A stretch of 7,480 bases of DNA, taken from assembly GCA_013695575.1 (NCBI GenBank), contig JACDAF010000014.1, positions 1-7,480 of the forward strand. The letters run 5' to 3'. Below are positions 1 through 6,294 of this stretch, one piece after another. The translations under genes were made by a program, and so were the position numbers. This DNA comes from Chloroflexota bacterium. GTDB lineage: Bacteria; Chloroflexota; Limnocylindria; P2-11E. Within the stretch, counting starts at the first letter, position 1. Every line of letters begins with the position of its first letter. Under the pieces are notes generated by a model, which was not told where the DNA came from, did not search any database, and saw nothing but the letters and a program-made list of their open reading frames with translations.

Positions 1-836
1 GGCTGGAACGTGCTCATCGCACGTACGGCACCGCGATTCGCCTGGTACAGATCCTCGTTCAGGTCGTCGAACTGGGCGAAGGTGGCACGCTCGCGCGTGA
101 AGAGCTGCACGATGGACATCCCCGACAGCGTCTCGTTGAGGTACGCGTTGACCCGGGCGAGCCGGATCCGGATCGCTCGGAAGGAGTCGCGCATCATCCC
201 GCGGAAGAACGCGGTGATCCCGACGAGGACCGGGATGACCAGGAAGGTGAGAAGCGCGAGCCGCGCATCGAGGAGGAGCATCACGACCATGACGGCCGCG
301 AGGGTGAAGAGGTCGCCGAAGATGGACACCACGCCCCGACTGACCATCTCCGTCAGCGCGTCGATGTCGTTCGTGATCCGCGTCATGAGACGGCCCACCG
401 GGTTACGGTCGAAGAAGCCGAGCGACAGGTACTGCAGGTGCCGGAACAGCTGCAGGCGCAGGTCGTACATCGCGCGTTGGCCGATGCTCGTCGTGAGCAC
501 GTTCTGCCAGAACCGGAACCCCGACGCGGCCGCGAGGACGGCGACGAACGCGGCACCGAGCATCGCCAGCCGCGCGAATCCCTCGGCCTGCGTGATCGCC
601 CCGCTCACCGCGGGGGAGATGGCGGTGTCGATGATGAACTTCGCGATGACCGGCGGGAGGATCTGCGTCGCCGACATCAGGAACAGCAGGACGACGGCGA
701 GCGCGACCTGACGACCATACGGCTTCAGGTAGGAGACGAGCCTGCGCGTGAGCGTGGCGTCGTAGGCCTTGCCGAGGATCTCGTCATCGTGAACGAAGCC
801 GCCGCTCCCGCCGCCACCGCCGTGACCGTGTCCCAC
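1..836 (-). CDS. ABC exporter half-transporter, second subunit (3' part outside window)
   Basis: N-terminal 278 residues of a type IV (ABCB-like) exporter, running off the left edge. The visible part is the transmembrane domain: helices at about 43-67, 87-108, 168-188 and 192-213, and the intracellular-loop hallmark FFDRNPVGRLMTRITNDID at 140-158. The nucleotide-binding domain would lie outside the window. The start is a GTG 2 bases after the stop of the preceding ABC gene; AGGA sits 6 bases upstream inside that gene's last codons, so translation is probably coupled. No other ATG, GTG or TTG fits better. The first 15 residues are unusually rich in Gly and His (GHGHGGGGSGG), ahead of the elbow helix. 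Because the neighbour has a degenerate catalytic site, this is the expected partner with the canonical Glu, forming a heterodimeric multidrug or lipid exporter of the LmrCD/BmrCD/TM287-288 type. The substrate cannot be read from sequence. Family very sure; heterodimer is inference. Confidence 0.93.
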   Translation of the reverse strand, partial: MGHGHGGGGGSGGFVHDDEILGKAYDATLTRRLVSYLKPYGRQVALAVVLLFLMSATQILPPVIAKFIIDTAISPAVSGAITQAEGFARLAMLGAAFVAVLAAASGFRFWQNVLTTSIGQRAMYDLRLQLFRHLQYLSLGFFDRNPVGRLMTRITNDIDALTEMVSRGVVSIFGDLFTLAAVMVVMLLLDARLALLTFLVIPVLVGITAFFRGMMRDSFRAIRIRLARVNAYLNETLSGMSIVQLFTRERATFAQFDDLNEDLYQANRGAVRAMSTFQ

Positions 837-838
837 GG

Positions 839-2683
839 TCAGTCCTGCAATCCCAAGCGCTCGCTTGGCAACCGCGGTGCGGCCGGGCTCGGCTCGTCCC
901 TTTGCTCTGCGCGGAGACGCTTCTCGTGCTGGTCGCGCTCCTCGTCGACCTCGAGCTCCTCCTCGAGGAGCTGACGCCGGTACATCTGGGCGTAGCGGCC
1001 CTTCGATCGGAGCAGCTCCGCATGCGGGCCACGCTCGACGATGCGCCCACCCTCGAGCACCAGGATCTCGTCAGCGTCCTTGACCGTCGAGATCCGGTGC
1101 GCGACGACGATGCTGGTGCGCTCGCGCATCACGCCACGAAGGCGGCGAAGGATCTCGGCTTCCGTGTAGGTGTCCACCGCGGACAGCGCGTCGTCGAGGA
1201 TCAGGATCCGCGGGTCCTTCGCCACGGCGCGCGCGATCGCGGTCCGCTGCTTCTGGCCACCCGACAGTGTCACGCCGCGCTCGCCGACCATCGTGTCGAA
1301 GCGCGCGGGGAAGTCTTCCACGTCCTTGTTCAGCTGCGACACGTCGCCCGCCCACTGCAGCTGCGTGTCCGTCAGCACCTCCGCCGCGCCGAAGCCGACG
1401 TTCTCACGGAGCGGGACCGAGAAGAGGAAGGTCTCCTGGGGCACGTATCCCACCGCGCGTCGGAGCTTCTCGAGCGGGTAGCGCTTGACATCGACGCCAT
1501 CGATGAGGACATCGCCCTGCTGGGGGTCGAAGAGCCTCGGGATGAGGTTGACGATGGTCGACTTCCCGGACCCTGTGGCGCCCACGATCGCGAGCGAGCC
1601 ACCCGCGGGGACCTTGAACGAGACGTCGCGGAGGATGATGCTCTGCCCGTAGGCGAACGACACGCCCCGGAGCTCCACCTCGCCCCGGATCGCGGCGTCG
1701 ACGGGATCCACGGGTTCGGTGATCGATGCGCGCGCGTTGAAGATCTCCTGCAGCCGCAGGAGCGAGGCCCAGCCCTGCTGGAAGATGTTGGTGATCTCGC
1801 CGAACGCGATCATCGGCCAGGAGATGAGGTTCTGGTACGCGATGAATTGGATCAGCTGACCGATCGTGAGCTGACCTTCGATCGCGTCGCGCCCGCCGAC
1901 GTACAGCGTCGCCAGGACCGCGATGCCCATGATGAACGCCATCGCCGGCCAGATGAGACCGTTCAGCCTCGCGAGGTCGACGGCACGGCGCACGTACTCC
2001 TCGTTCACTTCCGCGAACGAGGCGATCTCCGGCTCCTCCTGGGAGAAGGCCTTCACCACGCGGATGCCGGAGAAGTTCTCCTGCGCCTTCGTGGACATCT
2101 CGCCGAACTGGGACTGCAGCTGCTGGAACTTGTGATGAACCCTGCGACCGACGATCCAAAAGGTGCCGGACGCGACCGGCATCAGCAGCAGCGTGAGGAT
2201 CGTGAGCTTCAGGCTTACTCCGACCATCGACACGACGGTGAAAAGCAAGAGCATCGTGGTGCTCGCGCTCATGACGATGCCGAACCCGTACATCTGCCGG
2301 ACCGCGGTGAGGTCGTTGGTCAGCCGCGCCATGAGGTCGCCGATTCGCTGATGCTGGAAGTAGCCAAGATGCATCGTCTGCAGATGCGCGAGCAGGTCGT
2401 TGCGCATCTCGTACTCGATCCGGCGTGAGGCGTTGATGATCTGGTAGCGCGAGAAGCCGCGCACGGCCGCCTCCGCGGCCGCGAACGTCACGCTGCCGAG
2501 CGCCAGGGCGATGACGACGCCGAGCTCCGTCCCCACGTTCAAGGCGTCGACGATCTGCCCGATGAACCTCGGAGGTACGACGGCGAGGACCGCTCCGACG
2601 GTCATGCCGAGGGCGCCGAGGACGAGGCGGGTCGCGTGGCGCCTGAGATAGAGGGAGAACGTGCGGCGAGGTGAAGACCTCAC
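839..2683 (-). CDS. ABC exporter half-transporter with degenerate catalytic site (heterodimer subunit)
   Basis: Complete 614-residue half-transporter: six-helix membrane domain (first helix about 18-43; coupling motif RIGDLMARLTND in the first third) followed by a nucleotide-binding domain. Visible motifs: Walker A GATGSGKST (368-376, Lys374), Q-loop Gln416, signature LSGGQ (473-477), Walker B LILDD with Asp498 where the catalytic Glu is expected, D-loop SAVD (501-504) and H-loop His529. Glu-to-Asp at this position with an intact signature and switch His is typical of the degenerate-site subunit of heterodimeric exporters (TM287, LmrC, BmrC). It probably pairs with the gene 2 bases downstream. 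The C-terminus carries an extra highly charged tail of about 40 residues, partly Glu/Arg coiled-coil-like. The start is GTG at 2683, with no Shine-Dalgarno sequence but a TAGACT box 9 bases upstream, so the message may be leaderless or nearly so. Likely membrane efflux of drugs or lipids; substrate unknown. Confidence 0.96.
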   Translation of the reverse strand: MRSSPRRTFSLYLRRHATRLVLGALGMTVGAVLAVVPPRFIGQIVDALNVGTELGVVIALALGSVTFAAAEAAVRGFSRYQIINASRRIEYEMRNDLLAHLQTMHLGYFQHQRIGDLMARLTNDLTAVRQMYGFGIVMSASTTMLLLFTVVSMVGVSLKLTILTLLLMPVASGTFWIVGRRVHHKFQQLQSQFGEMSTKAQENFSGIRVVKAFSQEEPEIASFAEVNEEYVRRAVDLARLNGLIWPAMAFIMGIAVLATLYVGGRDAIEGQLTIGQLIQFIAYQNLISWPMIAFGEITNIFQQGWASLLRLQEIFNARASITEPVDPVDAAIRGEVELRGVSFAYGQSIILRDVSFKVPAGGSLAIVGATGSGKSTIVNLIPRLFDPQQGDVLIDGVDVKRYPLEKLRRAVGYVPQETFLFSVPLRENVGFGAAEVLTDTQLQWAGDVSQLNKDVEDFPARFDTMVGERGVTLSGGQKQRTAIARAVAKDPRILILDDALSAVDTYTEAEILRRLRGVMRERTSIVVAHRISTVKDADEILVLEGGRIVERGPHAELLRSKGRYAQMYRRQLLEEELEVDEERDQHEKRLRAEQRDEPSPAAPRLPSERLGLQD

Positions 2684-2688
2684 GTAGG

Positions 2689-2698
2689 GACGAGTCTA
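2689..2698 (-). promoter_or_regulatory. Putative -10 element for a leaderless or short-leader ABC transcript
   Basis: Minus strand reads TAGACTCGTC. TAGACT fits the TAnnnT -10 pattern and ends 9 bases before the GTG start of the first ABC gene, where no Shine-Dalgarno sequence is present. Transcription starting 7-9 bases downstream would begin at or next to the start codon. No recognisable -35 hexamer lies 16-18 bases upstream. The same decamer occurs before the DUF951 gene at 4271-4280. It sits in the 51-base gap after the MFS gene. Motif seen; promoter function inferred. Confidence 0.5.
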
Positions 2699-2734
2699 AC
2701 GGCCAGGTACCGCTAGCTCCGGCACACTCGAGGC

Positions 2735-4042
2735 TCAGGCCGGCGCCGCTTGCAACCCCTTCCGCACGCGGCGGCTCCCGAACCAGGTCGCGGCGACGAT
2801 CACCGCGAACCCGAGGAAGACTGGCGCGACGCCCCACACGTCCGCGATGGGACCGACGATCACCAGCGGCAGGAAGCTGAATACCGAGACGAGCACGTTC
2901 AAGACACCGAAGATGCGCCCTCGGATCTCGTCGTGCAGCTGGAGCTGGATGAGCGTCATGGCCGGGACCGTGATGAATGCGTACGCGATGCCGAACGCGA
3001 AGGCGATCACGGCGACCACGATGACGAAGAACGGGAACGCTCCACCGAGCTCCGCCGACGTCGCCGCGCGGCGGAACAGGTTCGCGACGGGGCGCGCGCC
3101 TGCGAGACCGACGAGGGCCAGCGCGCAGAGCCCGAGGCCGAGCCCGATCGCGTGCGGATGGCCGATCCGCTTGCGGACCAGCGTCAGGAGACCGATCCCC
3201 GCGATGACGCCCAAGCCCGCCGGCGCGACGATGATGATCACGTTCCGCTCGTCGGTGCCGAGGACCTCACGCACGAAGCCTGGCGCGAGCGCACCGGCGA
3301 CCGCGACCAGGGTGTAGGTGAGCGCGACGTACACGAGCGACCAGGCGACGACCGGTGACCGCCGCAGGTACCGAAACGCCTCGCCTATGCCGGCTCGCGT
3401 CTGTGCGACGGCGGCGCCGGCGATCTCCACGCCGAGATGTGCGCTCGGACGAGGGGTGGCGGGCAGGATCAGGCAGAGGAGCGCGGAGAGGCCGAACATC
3501 GCGGCCGTGAGGACGAAGAGCGCCTCGTAGCCCGCGAGACGGATCACGACCGGCGCGAGCAGGATGAACCCGAAGAGGAACGCGCCGTTGAACGTGAAGG
3601 TGAAAAGCGAGTTCGCGAGCATGAGGTCAGCCTTCCGCACGATCGTCGGCAGGGTGGCGGATTCTGCGGGCACGAAGAACGTCGTGATCGCCGCGATCAG
3701 GAAGTTCACGATGTACGCCGTGGCGATGGTCTCGCCCGCGATCAGGAGCGGCACGACCGCCACGGCGCGCAGGACGTTCGTGATGACGAGCACCTTCTTA
3801 CGGTCGCTACGGTCGACCACGACGCCGGCGATGATGCCGAAGAGCACCGCGGGAACGATCGCGAAAAGGATCAGAAAGGACGACGACGTGTTCGACTTCG
3901 TAAGCTCGGCCACGAGCACGATGAGCGCGAACGTGATCGCGTTCGCGGCGACCTGCGAGAGGATCTGCGCCCCCCAGATCGCGAGGAACGCGGGATTCGT
4001 GAGCAGGCCGCGCTCTACGGCGCGTTCGGGTAGCTGCGCCAT
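2735..4042 (-). CDS. MFS transporter, MFS_3 (EntS-like / TM_effector) type exporter
   Basis: 435-residue polytopic membrane protein with about 10-12 hydrophobic helices and no signal peptide. The N-terminal NPAFLAIWGAQILSQ stretch (16-30) and loop 2-3 motif A, GVVVDRSDRK at 73-82, are typical of the MFS_3 group of drug/H+ antiporters and siderophore exporters such as EntS. A second RGRIFG loop near the start of helix 10-11 mirrors motif A in the C-terminal half. The length is normal for the family. The start chosen is ATG at 4042, 5 bases after the DUF951 stop. An upstream in-frame extension to 4138 would overlap that gene and is Arg/Ala-rich shadow sequence. GAGG lies only 1 base before ATG, too close for an ordinary Shine-Dalgarno, so coupled re-initiation is likely. 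Role: proton-driven efflux of an unknown small molecule. Next to an ABC exporter pair, it suggests an efflux block. Confidence 0.93.
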   Translation of the reverse strand: MAQLPERAVERGLLTNPAFLAIWGAQILSQVAANAITFALIVLVAELTKSNTSSSFLILFAIVPAVLFGIIAGVVVDRSDRKKVLVITNVLRAVAVVPLLIAGETIATAYIVNFLIAAITTFFVPAESATLPTIVRKADLMLANSLFTFTFNGAFLFGFILLAPVVIRLAGYEALFVLTAAMFGLSALLCLILPATPRPSAHLGVEIAGAAVAQTRAGIGEAFRYLRRSPVVAWSLVYVALTYTLVAVAGALAPGFVREVLGTDERNVIIIVAPAGLGVIAGIGLLTLVRKRIGHPHAIGLGLGLCALALVGLAGARPVANLFRRAATSAELGGAFPFFVIVVAVIAFAFGIAYAFITVPAMTLIQLQLHDEIRGRIFGVLNVLVSVFSFLPLVIVGPIADVWGVAPVFLGFAVIVAATWFGSRRVRKGLQAAPA

Positions 4043-4047
4043 GCCTC

Positions 4048-4266
4048 TCAGTCGACCGGGGCGAGCGGCCCGCGCTTCACGAACCGCTTGATGTCGCGCT
4101 CGACATCGGCACGGCCGATGAGCACCCGGTGACCGCACGTTCCGCAGCGGAGGCCGATGTCCGCACCGAGGCGGACGATGCTCCAGGTATCGCCGCCGCA
4201 GGGATGCGGCTTGCGCAGCACGACAACATCATCCAGGTAGAGCGGGACCGGAGGACGCGCTTTCAT
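4048..4266 (-). CDS. DUF951 family small zinc-ribbon-like protein
   Basis: 72-residue protein matching the DUF951 pattern: a DDVV-LRKPHPCGGDTW segment, then RLGADIGLRCGTCGHRV. With Met at 4266 as residue 1, cysteines fall at 23, 41 and 44 and histidines at 21 and 46, a plausible metal site built from PHPCG and CxxCGH. Function is unknown; relatives such as Bacillus YyzM are conserved small cytoplasmic proteins thought to bind nucleic acid or zinc. Start choice: GTG at 4287 would overlap the upstream stop as GTGA and favour coupling, but the extra seven codons include the rare ATA and add no family sequence, whereas ATG at 4266 fits the usual N-terminus and has a TAGACT box 8 bases upstream. 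I prefer 4266; 4287 remains possible. It lies between the DUF881 pair and the MFS gene, 5 bases before the latter. Confidence 0.88.
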   Translation of the reverse strand: MKARPPVPLYLDDVVVLRKPHPCGGDTWSIVRLGADIGLRCGTCGHRVLIGRADVERDIKRFVKRGPLAPVD

Positions 4267-4270
4267 GCGC

Positions 4271-4280
4271 GACGAGTCTA
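4271..4280 (-). promoter_or_regulatory. Putative -10 element upstream of the DUF951 gene
   Basis: Minus strand reads TAGACTCGTC, identical over 10 bases to the element before the ABC gene. TAGACT ends 8 bases before the ATG at 4266, which lacks a Shine-Dalgarno sequence. This suggests an internal promoter giving a leaderless DUF951-MFS message. It overlaps the last bases of the DUF881 region (stop at 4284-4286 is just upstream). No -35 match seen. If GTG 4287 is the true start, the element would lie inside the coding sequence. Confidence 0.42.
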
Positions 4281-4283
4281 TGG

Positions 4284-4928
4284 TCACCGCAGCGGCGGCA
4301 GGTCGAGCGAGGGCTCCTTTGAGACCTTGAAGCGCGTGCTCCGGTAGATGAGCTCGAACTGGCCGACGATGCCGCCCGTGCGAGTGATGGCGACGTACAG
4401 GACATCAGACGACCCGATCGCATGAACGGCCCAGGGGCCGCCCAGTCGGTTTCCGTCGAGGGCGATCCCGCCCGCAGGTCCGGGTGCGAACCAGCTACGA
4501 GGGCCGACGCGGCGGTCGTTGATGGCGATCGCCTCGGCACCGGCGTTGCGCAGCTCGTTCACGAGATCCGACATGGCCTTCTCGTCGAAGGGGCCGTCCA
4601 ACATCACTGAGATCCCCGGCCCCGCCACGGCGTCCTGAGCCGCGAACACGCGGATCTGGGCGAGCTGGCGCTCCCCTTCGGTGAGCGAGAAGAGGCCCGT
4701 GGAGACCGACGCTCCCGCGGCCGCCACGCGCAATCGCAGGTCGAAGATCTCGTCGCGGAGCGCGCTGTTCTTGTCGGCAAGCGTCGCGATCAGCGAGGTG
4801 AGCGAGGCCGGCGTTTCGAGCTGCAGGCTTCGCGAATACACGTCCTGCGAGCGGAACTGCGATACGGCGAGCACACCCAGCAGGAGCGCGACCAAAGCAA
4901 CGGCTATGCCACCAGCAGGCGTGCGCAC
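4284..4928 (-). CDS. DUF881 membrane-anchored protein (YlxW/YlxX-like), second of a tandem pair
   Basis: 214 residues. A short cytoplasmic start is followed by one membrane helix (about 7-24, GIAVALVALLLGVLAVSQF), a predicted coiled coil around 45-75 (ADKNSALRDEIFDLRLRV) and an extracytoplasmic DUF881 domain with the family core LVNELRNAGAEAIAINDRRV (about 122-141). DUF881 proteins (Bacillus YlxW/YlxX and actinobacterial homologues) have no defined biochemical role; their genes often lie near division and septum genes. The start is GTG at 4928, 4 bases after the previous DUF881 stop, with no clear Shine-Dalgarno, so coupling is probable. The stop TGA overlaps a possible GTG of the DUF951 gene. 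The core resembles the upstream paralogue, implying an old duplication with divergence. It lacks the cysteine pair seen in that paralogue. Confidence 0.9.
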   Translation of the reverse strand: MRTPAGGIAVALVALLLGVLAVSQFRSQDVYSRSLQLETPASLTSLIATLADKNSALRDEIFDLRLRVAAAGASVSTGLFSLTEGERQLAQIRVFAAQDAVAGPGISVMLDGPFDEKAMSDLVNELRNAGAEAIAINDRRVGPRSWFAPGPAGGIALDGNRLGGPWAVHAIGSSDVLYVAITRTGGIVGQFELIYRSTRFKVSKEPSLDLPPLR

Positions 4929-4932
4929 GGCG

Positions 4933-5673
4933 CTAGCGTGGCTGCGCCGCGCGGACGTTCAGCGCGCCGCTGTATTCGGGTGCCTGCAGGCCAGTGGCGC
5001 GGGACACCCGGAAGCCCAGACCATGCACCTCGCCGCGCTGCTTGATGTCGCGCAGCTGTGCCGGATCCTGGAAAGCCCCGAGCAGCTGATCCTGCCTGCC
5101 GATCGCCACGATCCGGAACGGCGGCGACATGAGCGTGCCGTTCACCATGATCGTGGATCCGACGCAATAGACGCTGGACGTGCCGACGATGCGCTCCTCG
5201 TTGATCGCGACCGCCTGCGCGCCGCCGCGCCAGGCCGCGTTCACGATGTCGGTGAGGTCGGTCGCGTGGCAGATCGACTTATCGAGATCCTTCACGCTGG
5301 CGGAGGTCTGCTTGGCGTCGTCGAGCTGGATCACGACGCCGTCCCCGCTGACGGGAGTGAGCCCGGCCCGTGCCTTGAGGTCGTCGATCCGTGCCTGGAG
5401 CTCACGCGTCACGCCCGTCTGGGTCGAGGCGTTCGCCTGGATCGTGTCAAGCTGCCTGCGCAGATCGGCCAGCTGAGCTTTCAGCGTGTTCTGCTCCGAC
5501 TGCAGCGAGCGGGCCGCCTCCGTCAGCGGTGCGTTGTACCGGACCGCGAGCTCGGTCCGCTCGAGCTGCGTCTGCCACTGCGCCGCGACCAGGAATCCGA
5601 AGAGCAGGGCCGGCACGAGCAGGGCGAGCCCGCTGCGGAGGTGGGCCTGCTGCGCCGCGTTCGGTCGGTCCAA
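4933..5673 (-). CDS. DUF881 membrane-anchored protein (YlxW/YlxX-like), first of a tandem pair
   Basis: 246 residues: cytoplasmic N-terminus of about 14 residues, one membrane helix (about 14-32), a coiled coil (about 50-100; SLQSEQNTLKAQLADLRRQL), then the DUF881 domain with GDGVVIQLDDA, IVNAAWRGGAQAVAINEERI and CVGSTIMVNG. Two cysteines (in SICHAT and VYCVG) face outside and could form a disulfide. Start: TTG at 5673. The reading frame upstream runs to a stop at 5767-5769 without any ATG, GTG or TTG, and the next in-frame GTG lies inside the membrane helix, so TTG is the only sensible start even though a good Shine-Dalgarno is missing (GGGA 10 bases upstream). It is the first gene of the leftward cluster after the terminator at 5728-5767. 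Its role is unknown; an envelope or division-associated scaffold is the usual guess from genomic neighbourhoods of homologues. Confidence 0.9.
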   Translation of the reverse strand: MDRPNAAQQAHLRSGLALLVPALLFGFLVAAQWQTQLERTELAVRYNAPLTEAARSLQSEQNTLKAQLADLRRQLDTIQANASTQTGVTRELQARIDDLKARAGLTPVSGDGVVIQLDDAKQTSASVKDLDKSICHATDLTDIVNAAWRGGAQAVAINEERIVGTSSVYCVGSTIMVNGTLMSPPFRIVAIGRQDQLLGAFQDPAQLRDIKQRGEVHGLGFRVSRATGLQAPEYSGALNVRAAQPR

Positions 5674-5689
5674 GCCCGAAGTGTCCCAC

Positions 5690-5701
5690 GGGCCGCGGCC
5701 C
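5690..5701. other. 12-bp perfect GC palindrome GGGCCGCGGCCC
   Basis: Lies between the terminator and the TTG start of the first DUF881 gene, in the short gap where that gene's promoter should be. It could be an operator or a leader stem, but palindromes built only of G and C are not rare in such DNA. I see no TAnnnT box in this gap. Confidence 0.3.
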
Positions 5702-5727
5702 TTGACCGACTGACTGTCTGGGGAGGA

Positions 5728-5767
5728 AGCGGGCCGGGTCGCCCCGCCTCGAGGCGCCCGGCCCGCT
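5728..5767 (-). terminator. Strong nested hairpin, terminator of the secreted-protein gene
   Basis: An 11-bp perfect stem (AGCGGGCCGGG at 5728-5738 with CCCGGCCCGCT at 5757-5767) encloses a 12-bp palindrome CGCCTCGAGGCG (5745-5756) and a 6-base bulge. On the minus strand it begins 22 bases after the stop of the secreted-protein gene and is followed by TTCCTCCCC, a weak pyrimidine tail. Intrinsic terminators with poor U-tracts are common in GC-rich bacteria. It separates that gene from the DUF881 operon downstream. Confidence 0.72.
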
Positions 5768-5788
5768 CATCCGATTGAGAAGCTGCTC

Positions 5789-6259
5789 CTACGGGCAGGT
5801 GACCTTATCGTTCTCCTGCTCGAAGACCCCGTCGGGATTGCCGAGCCAGATCCAGACATGCAGCTCGAAGTGCTGCGGGACGGGGCCGTGCGTCATCGGG
5901 CCGTAGAACGTCTGCCCGAACAGCGTTGGCGCGACCATGAGGGGATCTTCGCTGAACACGACGTACTCCACCCCGACGAGCTTCAGCTTGCCGTTGCCTT
6001 TGGGGGCGTACAGCAGGACGTTCGGCGCGGACGCCGTGGTGCCGTCGAGCCCCCTGTTCAGGTAGTGATAGCCCATGCCGTCAATACACGGCGATGCCGG
6101 GCTGTACCCAGCCGCGATGGCTCTATCGACGTTGTGGTACTTCGCGGTCGCGCGCCGGACCTGCGCGAGGTCGGACTGACCACCAGGGTCTGCTGACGCA
6201 GGTGCGCCGCTGAATGCAAGGAACGCGAGCGCGAGTGTGAGTGTGAGGACGTGCTTCAA
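5789..6259 (-). CDS. Small secreted protein with signal peptide, uncharacterised family
   Basis: 156 residues. Residues 1-23 form a typical Sec signal peptide (Lys2, hydrophobic 4-16, ending ...APASA with cleavage before Asp24). The mature part contains VRRATAKYHNVDRAIAAGY (34-52), then CIDGMGYHYLNRGL, LLYAPKGNGKLKLVGVEYVV, QHFELHVWIWLGNPDGVF, and ends DKVTCP. I recall this GMGYHY / KLVGVEY / HVWIW arrangement in uncharacterised secreted proteins of soil bacteria but cannot name a domain. Cys58 and Cys155 are the only cysteines in the mature part and could form a disulfide. Conserved-looking His, Tyr and Trp suggest a binding site; function unknown. Start: TTG at 6259 with GGAGG 6 bases upstream (6266-6270) and directly followed by the signal peptide. 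A longer in-frame start at 6322 would bury the signal peptide behind 21 residues and is rejected. Single-gene unit closed by the hairpin at 5728-5767. Confidence 0.85.
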   Translation of the reverse strand: MKHVLTLTLALAFLAFSGAPASADPGGQSDLAQVRRATAKYHNVDRAIAAGYSPASPCIDGMGYHYLNRGLDGTTASAPNVLLYAPKGNGKLKLVGVEYVVFSEDPLMVAPTLFGQTFYGPMTHGPVPQHFELHVWIWLGNPDGVFEQENDKVTCP

Positions 6260-6264
6260 CTTTT

Positions 6265-6271
6265 CCCTCCC
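6265..6271 (-). promoter_or_regulatory. Ribosome binding site GGGAGGG fixing a TTG start
   Basis: Minus-strand GGGAGGG, with core GGAGG 6 bases before TTG 6259. This is what decides the start of the secreted protein, since no ATG or GTG is suitably placed. Confidence 0.75.
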
Positions 6272-6277
6272 GTTTTC

Positions 6278-6294
6278 CTTCGAGCACCTCGAAG
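6278..6294 (-). promoter_or_regulatory. Inverted repeat CTTCGAG-GTG-CTCGAAG upstream of the secreted-protein gene
   Basis: Perfect 7-bp arms around a 3-base centre, ending 6 bases upstream of the GGGAGGG ribosome binding site. It may be a 5' leader hairpin (mRNA stabiliser) or a repressor operator. The arms contain TTCGA/TCGAA, loosely reminiscent of CGAAC-type operators but without the LexA spacing. No convincing -10/-35 pair was found; TACGCT (TAnnnT) lies a little further upstream around 6303-6308. Confidence 0.45.

Noticed and set aside
10..711. Plus-strand open frame opposite the second ABC gene
   Set aside because: The minus strand encodes a clear exporter membrane domain; the plus frame is Arg/Ser/Thr-rich shadow.
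902..2428. Long plus-strand open frame (508 codons) opposite the first ABC gene
   Set aside because: Composition is Arg/Asp/Glu/His-rich antisense shadow of a GC-rich gene, with no domain; the minus strand has all ABC motifs in order.
2684..2734. Possible terminator between the MFS and ABC genes
   Set aside because: Only a 5-bp CGAGT/ACTCG stem with a bulged inner stem and no U-tract; too weak.
1404..2837. Minus-strand open frame (477 codons) overlapping the ABC gene in another frame
   Set aside because: Arg/Pro/Ala-rich shadow frame; no motif, and conflicts with a clearly real gene.
2750..4033. Several plus-strand open frames opposite the MFS gene
   Set aside because: Highly charged Asp/Glu/Arg repeats mirror hydrophobic codons of the real membrane protein on the other strand.
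4043..4138. Longer N-terminus for the MFS gene (start at 4138)
   Set aside because: Would overlap the DUF951 gene by about 90 bases; the extra 32 residues are Arg/Ala-rich and absent from the family.
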